Shown here piece by piece: positions 31,919 through 43,100 of a stretch of DNA of 64,000 nt. The notes under the pieces were generated by a model, which ran no database searches, was not told the origin of the DNA, and worked only from the letters and a program-made list of their open reading frames with translations. The stretch lies in NCBI GenBank assembly GCA_963281155.1, contig CAUJLY010000003.1, positions 1,736,001 through 1,800,000 of the forward strand. The letters run 5' to 3'. The position numbers were made by a program, and so were the translations under genes. Within the stretch, counting starts at the first letter, position 1. Each line of letters begins with the position of its first letter. Source of the stretch: Rhabditophanes sp. KR3021. Its lineage: Eukaryota > Nematoda > Chromadorea > Rhabditida > Alloionematidae.

Positions 31919-34026
31919 ATGTCCTCTGACAGTAGTGCAGATATGGATGATTTCATGGCTGGTTCCGCAATTACCCAACTAAACACGAATAGAACGCAAA
32001 AATCGTTGCCGTTCCAAGGATATACGTACACCATCAAATCTAAATACAAAGGTGAGTCTAGTTTACAGGTAATGAATTGACATTTCATTTAGAATTACAT
32101 GCTGCCATCTTAGCCTTGTCATCAATTTCCTCTGACACTTTGTACATTGAGGCAACTGGAAAAGGACTGGTCTTTCTCTGTAGAAATGAAGGAAGAACGG
32201 CTTTCGGGAAAATTGGGTTTGATGGAGCTTATTTCTCAAGTATCTATGAAGGCGGGACTCCTGCAGAAGTGTCTTCAAAAAGTCCGCTGATTGTGAAGAT
32301 GAGTATGAAAAGGGCTCTGAAAGCGTTTAAAATAAGTATTGGTGAAGCAAGATATCTCAACTATTTGAAAATTATGATCGACCCAAACTCGGACATCCTA
32401 ACCTTAAAGTGTCACTATTTGAACGAATGTGTTACGACAATGACCATTGGCATAATGGATCCAAGCAAATCCGGCTTCCTAAGTAAATGTGATGAAAAAT
32501 TGCTTAAAAGTCGCCTATCAATCGCACCACACTCCTTGATCAAAAGTATGGCACATATCAAGAATGAGCACGAAGAAATAATCTTCATGGTTGATCCAGA
32601 CTCCTTCGCCATAAAAAGGGGTATTTCCAACGTCAACCCTGAAGATGAAAATGTTATTTGTGGTTCAAAATCTTTTATGGATAAGAAAATGTTCGCTAAG
32701 TTCAATGTGGCAGAGAGGAGTCTTTTTTATGTGGACAGTCATGAATTGAAAGCTTTCATGAAGTTGGCTAATGGATATAACTCGTTGCTGGAATTGCTAT
32801 TTCTCAACGTTGGGAGTCCGTTCATTCTGAGGGCAAACAACAATATGGTGGTTAAGGCTGAGTTTCATCTTTCAACTGATGAGCCTAGGTGTGAGGATGA
32901 TGATATTAATGATTTTATCAACTCGTCACTCAGTACAAATGTGTTCCAGTCCATTGCGATTGTTGAAAACAAGATCCACAATGAACTTCAACTTTCAACT
33001 GCTCCTCTTGAAAATGATGTTGCAGAGTGTATAGTGACTAAATCGGATATCATCGAAGAATTAGTTAGAGCAAAAAGGTCTCTGTCGCAACCTACTGATG
33101 AAATGGCATTGAGAGAAGCCATCTGTCAAATGGAGGAGCGATTAACTGTGAAAAAGTCTCTTGAAGATGGGGAGTCTACTATCCTGTTGGAAGTGAATTC
33201 AAATCAAGTTGTGGAGTCTTCTAAAAAGGAAATCGAACCGAAAGATGCAAATCAGTCTAGTCTAATGATTGTGTACGAGAACTTTGGTAATGTACCTGAT
33301 GCTATGGAAGTTGACTATACAAGTTCTCCAGATTTGAATAGTTCTGGATTCGTAGGAAGAACCTTGCCAAATGTTGGTGCCGACCAGGAGAATTCACCAC
33401 TTCCAAGTGGGAACTTTAGGAAAAGATCATCAATTGAAATAAATGGTGGTGGTTGCGTGACTAAGCGAAGATCAGAAGTTTCTGCCGCATTTGATTCTCA
33501 ACCATCTCAAGTAATGGATCCCAAATCTGCTGACAACTTTCGATGCAGTGAAAATTACAGTCAAGGATTCCATTCGTCTGGTTTTGGAATTAGTGAACTT
33601 ACTCAAACGACGCCTAAGATTGGCTTTAATATCGTCGATGATGTCAATGATATAGTGAGTGAGACTCAGTTTCTGGATTCAAGTGATATTAAACGTCTGC
33701 CTTTCCAAAAAGTAGTTAAAAATGATGTTGGAAAAACAATGCTCACAAACACAAATACGAAAAGCGCACACAAATCTTTATCATTTGCCGACAAACAACC
33801 TAGACTTTCAATTAAACTACCTTCTCTATTTGGTGGTTCATATCAAAGGGAACGAGGATTACTTTTAGCAGACAGTCCTTCAGATACAGTCCACAATACT
33901 ATTCCGGCCACAACCCTCAATGCAAGCCCAACTGAAATAATTATTCCTACTGGTAAATACACCACACAACTCAAGACATCTCATTCCCTGGAGCTTGCAG
34001 ATGTTTCATGGGACTTTTTTAAATAA
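31919..34026 (+). CDS. RAD9: RAD9, 9-1-1 checkpoint clamp subunit
   Basis: Two exons (31919-32051, 32093-34026) give 688 residues. Roughly the first 290 residues form the PCNA-like part: LALSSISSDTLYIEATGKGL, FGKIGFDGAYFSSIY, MKRALKAF, ECVTTMTIGIMD, and in the second half VDSHELKAFMKLANGY and PFILRA. The long C-terminal tail is Ser/Thr/Asp-rich and disordered, with acidic-Ser patches (DYTSSPDLNSS) suited to kinase control and TopBP1 binding. RAD9 forms a ring with HUS1 and RAD1 at damaged DNA and recruits ATR activators. The tail is longer than in vertebrates. The acceptor at 32092 restores frame in phase 1. Confidence 0.88.
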
Positions 34027-34603
34027 TCAAAAATAATCATTTATTAATTAATTATTATTATCTTGTAAATTTCATTTTAATTTGACCTTTGAATAAATAG
34101 AACATTTATTTACATAGAGCAGTTGGATGTTTGTTTTGGTATCTCTAACCTTTTCAGTGAAAATTTATTGTAGTGTCTTTTGAATTTTAATGGCTGCATT
34201 GATAGTGTTGTTAAAACAAATTTATATTTAATGTTTTTTGTGGATAATCATTAATTATTATTTTATACGTCTGTCTAGCGAACAATAAAATATATCCTTC
34301 TCTAAAAGGTTAAAATATGTGGTAGTGTCGTCAATTGATCAATGAAGTGTTGGAAGTCATCGTCTCTCTTTTTAAGTATAATCAGAAATTTCGCGCAGAA
34401 CTCTATTGTGTGATATTGTTCTATAATGTTAATTGTGAATCGACATAAATATCGACAACCTGTCCAGTTGTGTCGACGGAGTCAGTGGCAAATAACAAAC
34501 TTCAGTCATATTCTATTTTTGTTTATTTGCTTCATTTGGTGGTATCATAAATAACTATATTTGCTGAATAATATTAAGCATATTGTTATTATTGCTCGCT
34601 AAA
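34027..34603. other. Intergenic, no gene seen
   Basis: Spacer between RAD9 and dpy-19 without credible frames; it holds RAD9's 3' UTR and the dpy-19 promoter. Confidence 0.45.
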
Positions 34604-36773
34604 ATGGGAAAGAAGCGAAACGACCAAACAACTATTAAGGAACAAATTAAAGTGAATGATGGAGAATCTATTTTCCCTAACTTCCTATATTACACGTTTG
34701 GATATGGAATCAGCATCGTCTTTGGATTGGCATTCGCCATCTATCTCAGAGATCTTCACGAAGTAACTCTCTTCTTCTCGAACATCCGCAAAATAGAACA
34801 AGAAATATCTTTACGAACCGAAAGCGGCCTTTACTACTCATATTTCAAAGAAATCTTGCAAAAACCCACCATTGCCCTTGGCATCCAAGCCCTACTGAAT
34901 GACACCCGAACAGAGTATCCCCGAGCCATCAACATCCTCGAAAGATTCAATGTTTATCAGGAAGTTTTATTAGCAATATTATATCGGGCCTACGACTTTA
35001 ATTTGGCACCAATGTTATTTTATGTTTATTGGTGTTTTGCTTTTGCTGGCCTACAAGTGTTTGCTATTTTTCATCTATCCTGGACACTATCAAAATCTGT
35101 TGCCTTCCCGGTCTTGGCCTGTTCTTGGCTTTTTTATAACCTGGATGAAACGACAAGAGCCTATTTTTCTGTCAATTTGAGGGAAAATTTTTCACTGCCT
35201 TTTTTGTTTTTGCAAACTGTCTTTCTTTGTCAATTGCTAATTAAGCAAAAGAATTTTATGGCGTGTGGGGTAGGGTATGTGGTGAGCACATGGTTATTTT
35301 GTCTTTTTTGGCAATTCAACCAATTTATTCTTATCTTTCAATCAGTCTCTCTTTTGGCCATAACCCAATTATCTCCAAATTATAAAAGTCAAGTGAAAGT
35401 CATTATCTTTCTCCAATGTGTGGCATTCGCTTTAACCATCCTCTGCCAGTTTTTCCAAAAAATGTTAGTGGGCAGCATTGGCTTGTCACTAAATGTTGCC
35501 ATACTTCTACTACTTGCCATAAATAAAGTGTGGACAGGCAAGCTGAACCGATACATATCCATAATAACTGACATCAGTTTTGTTGTTTTGGTGACGGCAT
35601 GTTTAAATACGGGCACCAAATATGGATTAAAGATAACATCAGACACGCATATTTGGACTTTTGTTAAAGCCAAGCTTGGTTTATCATATGAAGATGTGAC
35701 ATTTGAAAGCGCTCTGTATCTCTGTCATGGAGCATTCGCTTTTCTTGATGAAGATTTTTTTGTTAGAACTTCTAAAAGTGGAGTATTTGTATTGTATTGT
35801 GTCTGTGTTTTTGTTGAAGTTTATAGTATATTAAAAAACTTCATCCAACAAAAACAATTGTCTGGTGATGAGGTAGTTACAGCTTTTTTGGTTATTCAAT
35901 CTATCCCCACTGGTTTGATGGCATATACCACACTTAGAATGAAATATATATGGTTTCCTCAGATGGCAATTCTGGCATCTCATGTCTTATATAAGGGCAA
36001 AAAATTAATTGGACTGAGTAATGCGAAAGTGCTTGCCATTGCTATTGCCTTTTCTTTATTATATGCGCAGTATGGTGTTTATAAAGAGCAAATGACTAAT
36101 GAGCAGGAATTTTTCGATGAAGATACTGTTGACCTTATGTTGTGGATTGGTAAGTAAAAAAATAATATTGAATAAATATATTAACATTTATTCATGTTTT
36201 TACAGAAACATATAATTATAGTTTTCATGCGTTGCTAATTCTGTTTCAGTCTTTTAACATTTAAAAATACATTCCTAAATACGAATATTTTTGTATTAAA
36301 ATAATACGTAATACTTTTAAGGGTGGCAAAGACGTGACGCAGTTTTTACAGGAAGTATGCAATTGATGGCCGGTGTAAAAGCTTGCACAGGCCGAAACAT
36401 CCTAAATCATCCTCATTTTGAAGACCAATGGATTCGGAATAGAACAAAAAGACTGTACAGCATTTATGGTAGAAAAAGCATCAAGCGAGTTCATCAAATA
36501 TTAAAAAAAGAAAAAGCAGACTTTGTCATAATTGAAGACTCCATTTGTTTAGCCCCGTCGACAGGATGCTCGACAAATGACCTTGTTGACTTTGCAAGTG
36601 GCCTTTTACCTGACAACGGGCTGACAAAGTTTGGGAAAAATCTAAAAGAAAAGATTAGCGAGGAACGTTTTTGCGAAGCTATCAGATCACCCGATCCCTC
36701 CCTCGAAAGATACTTTATCTTAGAACATTCGAATCCCACGTTTCGGGTTTATAAAATCAATCATGACGATTAA
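34604..36773 (+). CDS. dpy-19: DPY-19 C-mannosyltransferase
   Basis: Two exons (34604-36149, 36322-36773) encode 665 residues, the usual family size. The ATG at 34604 (MGKKRNDQ) is preferred over an upstream non-ATG start. Signature stretches are YLRDLHEVTLFFSNIRKIEQ and SGLYYSYFKE near the N-terminus, about ten membrane helices, and the luminal C-terminus GSMQLMAGVKACTGR, NHPHFEDQWIRNRTK, YSIYGRKS and DFVIIEDSICL. The enzyme transfers mannose from dolichol-phosphate-mannose to tryptophans of W-x-x-W motifs in the ER; in C. elegans it is needed for netrin receptor and neuroblast migration. Exon 2 begins after ACTTTTAAG in phase 1. Confidence 0.97.
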
Positions 36774-37136
36774 GGGGGACTACTTTTGCTACACACACCA
36801 CCACAACCATAATAAATATTAATCCTATTAATAATAAGTTTTCTCCTTATCACAAACATTTCAATCTAAAGCGCATTTTGCTGGTTGAATTAAAGTGGTA
36901 CCGTTTGGAAATTTAGGTGTCAATAATGAATTCCTCTTATTAGCATCATTTACTATTATAGCTATCTATTCCGTTCATTAAAGGAATTTTTTGTGTCCCT
37001 TTGTCAATCGTAATCTCTTGATATCGTTTTGTTGAATGGATAATTTGTTATTAAAAAATTTGTATTTTTTAACGCTATTATTTTTGTTGGCTATAATAAA
37101 TAGTTGTTTATTATTCTTTTTAGGGCAAACTAAAAA
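36774..37136. other. Intergenic, no gene seen
   Basis: Spacer between dpy-19 and the amidating enzyme, ending with a TTCTTTTTAG acceptor-like site at about 37122. Confidence 0.45.
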
Positions 37137-40100
37137 ATGGGGACACATAAGCATGTCTCTTTTGGTATTATTTGTTGTCTACTAAATTATTTAATTGCGA
37201 CATCAGTAAAGAAGACCTTTGACGAGGTTACGACTGTTGCAATGCAGATGCAAGGTTATTCACCTGATAGGGGAGACGATTATGTGGCTTTTTCGATGCA
37301 TGCGCCGAATGGTTATATAGGTGAGTAAAGTAAAGAGATGTATCAGTAAAGTTTATTGATATATTAATTGTATTGATAAGTTAATTTGAATGATAAAATA
37401 ATTTTATTGATATTTTGATTGCGTTAATGTTGTTATTTTCTAGTGGAATTCGAACCACTATCAGATGCAAGCCGTGTTCATCATATGTTGCTATATGGGT
37501 GCGAAGAGCCAGCTAGTGATGCAGGGTTTTGGAGAGGCCATGACACTTGTCGTGGTTCAACACATATTTTATATGCTTGGGCCAGGAATGCTCCTTCTCT
37601 TAAATTACCAAAAAATGTCGGTTTTCCAGTGGGAGAAGCCTCACCGTCAATTAAATACTTGGTCTTACAAGTTCATTATGCAACACCATTTCAAGGAAGA
37701 GTTAAAGACTTTTCCGGAATTAATCTCCACATTTCATCTGTGAGGCCTAATAATTTCGCTGACGTTTTGTTGTTTTCGTCCGGAGAACCAATTCCACCAA
37801 ACCAAGAAGCGTACTTCACAAATATGAGTTGTACATACAATGGAAACGTCAAACTACATCCTTTCGCATTCCGAACACATACCCACAAAATGGGAAGAAC
37901 TGTCTCTGCTTACCTCAAACATGACAACAAATGGACTGAAATAGGTAAAAGAAACCCCCAATGGCCTCAATTATTTCAAAAAATTGAAAAACCACTTGAA
38001 ATAAATGGTAATGATTTGTTGGCTGCCACGTGCAGATTTGAATCTACAGGAAAAAATGAAATGACTGAAATGGGACAGTAAGTTTAAAATAAGTAAATGC
38101 TTAGGGATGTGTAAATGAATTTTTTACCATAAATTATAGCTAAATAATTCATTTTAATGGAACTTAATAATTCATTTTGTGAGAGCTTAATAATTCATCT
38201 CTATAATGCCTCAATACTTCATTTTTATAATGACTTAATAATTCATTTTTACGAGAAGTAATAATTTGTTTTCTTGTAGTATGGGGTCCTCTGAAATGTG
38301 TAACTTCTACATGATGTTTTATCGCGATGCCGATGCCGAAGATCCCTTTCCAAATGGAGCCTTTTGTTCAGATTATGCTAGCAGAGAAGTGGCAATTCGT
38401 GAATATCCCGTGGAGGGAACTCAAATTCTTCCAAAACACCCAGAGTGGGAAGAGCAGGCAAAACAGGCTGAAATAACATTCGGAGTAATTGAAAAGAATT
38501 CAGTAACTAAAATCGGGAAAAACAAACTAGGCCAAATTTCAGGTACGCAAGCTATTTACTTAATAGAAAATGAACATAAGCATCACTAAAACTTAGTAGG
38601 GATAACATCTTTGAGTGCAAGCATTTTATCAATCAAAAGTTTACCAACCGATTTGACACTTTCAGGAGAAAGCATGTATACTTCCTCGATGGTACGCTTT
38701 CCATAATCGACGTTTTTAGCTTGACTGCCAAAGTACTCAGTCAATATGTACTCCAAGTTCTCTGCCAATTCTTCGGCAGGTACCTTCATCTTGACAGCAA
38801 TCGTTTTGTACTTAGAACCATCTTCCTTTATTCTTATTTCTCTTTTGTAACAAACATGATTGCCATTACCATGAAAGTTATACAAGTGAAAGTGGAGGTT
38901 CATTCTAAGGTGAAGATGTGGCGTTTCTAGATCGGGCTCTGATTTTCCAACGTAATAGGTGGCTTTTGCAAACTCATCAAAAGACCGTTTGTTCAAAGGC
39001 TTGTTGATGTTTCTTGGATCGAGGAACAAGTAAACATAAGCAAGAGTTCAAGCATTAGTTGGTTGATGTCTAGCCAGATTTCGAGTAGAGTTTCCATGAG
39101 TTTGAAGTCTTCATTAAATCCTCGTACTTTTTAAATAATTGCTCACATCCTCTTTCTTGATAATGTGATGACAAGTTTCCAAAACCCGAGTGAACTCCTT
39201 GGCACCGCTTACAGGAAATTTCAATAGAATGCCCATTATCTACATGTGCTTTTAGACCCTTTTTAGAAGAAAAGACATATTGACACACGTCACAAGGAAA
39301 TCTTCTCTATTAGCATCTTTAAAATAACAATGAGATGACAAAAGATATTCAAAACATGTTATAGCAAATTTTGAAGTAGCATTACCTTAACCAGAGTAAT
39401 TTGTGTAAAGCATCCTTTGTGGCTTAAATTTTAAAACATAATAAAATTAATACTAAATGTGGAATAGAATATAGAGAACTAACTTTATTACCTTGCAAAA
39501 TAATACATTAACATATACAATCGGTGTAAGAGATAATAGTGGGATAGAGATACAAGGAAAGGACATGCTATCATCATGGGCGTATCCGACATCCCCCGGT
39601 TAAAACAGTTCGCACGGAGCTTACTGTGCGGAAGTGGATTTTACCAAATGTATCTTTTATACAAAATACTTGACCATCACGTGACACAATAATACATTTT
39701 TCCCAGCTAAGGCCATCTGAATCAGGATGTCTTAAAAAGTATCCCTCAGTGTTTAATTTTTCAGTTACCCTTTTTGGTTGTTTGCTCAGGTCAAAAGGTT
39801 GAATAGTTTTTGTTAAAAATTGATGTTCAACTGTCTCGTCGGTGTTTTTTACCATGCGGGTGTTGATTTTTTGTTTTGCTTTTTTCAAAGCTTTAGTTTT
39901 ACATTCATTTTTAAATTTAACAATTGCATCTTTTATGGTTCTAACTGCTCTTTCAGCATAGCCATTTGTATGATGTTCGTACGCTATAGCGTAGTCAAGA
40001 CCTATGTTATTACTATTCAAAAAATTAGTGAAATCTTTGTGTTTAAAGCATTTTTGATTGTCACAGACAATTTTTTGAGGGAACCCACGTATTTGTGCAA

Positions 40101-43100
40101 ATTTGTTCAACTCTTTCACAATTGTTTTTGTGTCTTGTTTCTGCACCCATTCAGCGTAAATGAGTTTGCTGAAACAATCAACGATTACAAGGAACCATGA
40201 TTTATATTGTTCAACGTAACCTAAATCCATATGCACTCTTTCAAGGGGGTATCTACATTTAGGCCAACTTTTAAAAATTTTTCTTTTTCGACAGGTTTCT
40301 AAACAGGTCGTACAACTAGCTATCAAGTCTTTGATTTCTGATGTTATGCCAGGTGCGTAGTACCTATTTTTGATTTGCCTGTAGGAGTCGACAAAACTTC
40401 TATGTAATGGCAAATGAATTTCTTTAACCAACTTCTTATAGAGTGAGCGGGGAACAACCGGTCTATCTTTATTAATCACAAGTAACCCATTTTGATCTAG
40501 TGAGAGTTGGTGTCTCATCTTAATAAATTTATTTAATTTTGTGTTTTTGGAAGCAGAGGGAAGTTGTCTGAATCCAGCCATCTAATGACTTGTCTAAGAA
40601 TGTTGCATTTATGTTGACATTCAGAGATGAGAGTGTTGTTAATACCTGTGGTGTTCAAAGCAATAATTTCCATCACTTCTACATCATCATCATCTGCACT
40701 ATCTACAACCTGGTTAGGTTTTAGGCATCTACTAAGACAATCAGCTAAAACATTCTTTTTACCGGCAATATGAATAATCTCTAGATCATACGCTTGAATC
40801 ACCAGACTCCACCTTAGCAATCTATCGTTGAGATCTGCTTTTTTAAAGAAGGTAACTAGGGATTGGTGGTCTGTGAAGGCCTTAACTCTAGTATTGTAGA
40901 TTATGTTTTTGTAGCGCTTTAAACTTTGCACTAATGCCAATGCCTCTAAGTCGCTAATATGGTACCTATTTTCGGCATTTTTTAAGGATCTACTATAGAA
41001 AAGAATTGGTCTCATCATGCCATCTTTCTTTTGCATCAGAACACTACCTATTCCTTGATAACTAGCATCAACGTAGATTTCAAAAGGATTCGTACCAGCA
41101 ACGGCACCTTTAATGTCTGGCTGTATTAGAATTGGGGAATGTTTTACAGCACTTTTCACTTTTTCAAAAGCATCATTTTGGCAATCTAACCATTCAAATT
41201 TTTTTTTACTGATCAACTCGTAAAGGGGTTTGGTCATGGCTGCATGATCATAAATAAAACTCCTAAAGTAGTTGACAAAACCTAGGAAACTCTGTAGGGT
41301 TACCATGTCATAAGGTTTAGCAAAGTCAAGGCATTTCTTAACTTTTGCTTCATCCAGTTGGAGACCTTCCTTGCTGATTGTAAAACCAACAAAGTCTAAC
41401 TTACTCACAAATAACCTGCATTTATCAGGGTTAATTTTAAGTTTTGCTTTGCCTAACCTAGTTAACACGAGTTCAAGTAACTTTTTGTGTTCTTCTTCTG
41501 TTTCTGTTGCCAGCAGAATATCATCAACATAGACAAACACAGATTTGCCGATAATATCCGGAAATAAACTTTCAACAAGTCTTTCAAACTCAGAAGGAGC
41601 GGTTGCCAGTCCAAAAGGTAGGACGTTAAACTCAAACAGACCATAGTCTGTTGTAAAAGCGGTTATGGGCTTGGATTCTTCATCCAATTCAATTTGCCAG
41701 TAGCCTTTTGTACAATCCATGGTGGAGAAGTACTTTTTGTTGTGAAGGGATAAAAGCAGTTGCTCGATGTTAGGCAGAGGGTAAGAGTCAAGCTTAATAA
41801 CCTCGTTAAGTCGTCGAAAGTCAACACACATTCGTATCGTTTTGTCCTTTTTTGGTACTAAAATAACCGGACTAGCCCATGGGCTTCTACTTTTTCGAAT
41901 GACACCCATTCTCAACATCCCATCAATAATTTTCTTAAATTCATCCTTGATGGCTAAGGCAACTTGCCTTTTTTTGCTTCTGATAGGAGTAGCTTTGCCT
42001 ATGTCAATCTTATGTTTGATAATGTTAGTTCTACCCAAATCTTCGGGGTGTTGGCTAAACACATCTTTAAATTTAATTTTTAAATCTTTAACTGTTTCGT
42101 TGCTATCTTTGAGAGTAGCAATCGTTCTGTTTTCGCTATCTTGTTCTAAGCAAGACATCAACTTTAGCCGTAGCTCTTTTGATCTATTCAATGCATTTGT
42201 ACCTATTATAATATCTACATTTGCAAGGGTATTTTTTGATATAAGACAATCAATTTGCTTGTCGAAAATTTTGATTTTCGTTTGACCTATAAGAGGTACT
42301 TTTTGCCCTTGTGCATCAGAAACTTTTAAGTGGGGTTGTAATTTGTGCACCTTCAAGCCATGTAATTTTTTAAAGAAACTATTGGTCAATAATGTCATCG
42401 ACGCACCAGAATCAAGCAAAATGCTAGCATTAATGCCCTGTACAATAGATGAAATAGTGCACTTAGTGCCAAATAATAAACAATAATTATCAGAATTTAT
42501 GGAAGGGGAAGAGGATGATAAATTAGCAAAAGAGGATACAATAGACTGGGAGTTATCCACCGCATTAATTTTTTGTTTATGTTGGTGATTGAAGTTACCG
42601 GCTGGTTTCTTTTCTCCCTGTTGTTTAGACTTCCAGCTAGGTTGCTTGTGCTCCTTGGGTTGTTGTTTCTTGACAACATCGGCTTTGTGTGAGTCTAAGA
42701 GTTGCGCAGCTAGTTTGAAACATAGATCCTCGGGAGACATACACTTATCTTCATAACATCCAACAATCAACTTAGCGGCTTTATCCTTTTGCTTGGTTTT
42801 GTTACATGCTTTAAGCAAGATCATGACTTTTGCGGTAACTTTGTCCAACTGATAAGGAACTACCTTGTGCAGTAATTGCTCCAAGTGAGATAAACTGGAC
42901 ACCGTATCATTTCTTAATTCATACTCCGTGAGACGCATAAACTTGTTTGTGTTTACTTTGGCTTCCACCTTTTTGTTGAGCATCAAACCTTCTTTCAATC
43001 GTTGTACTAACTCTTCGAAATCTAGATCATAACCATCCAGCGTAAGTGTTTCAATGACGATTTTGGCCTGTTTTGTACAGAAAGACTCCAAAAGAACAAC

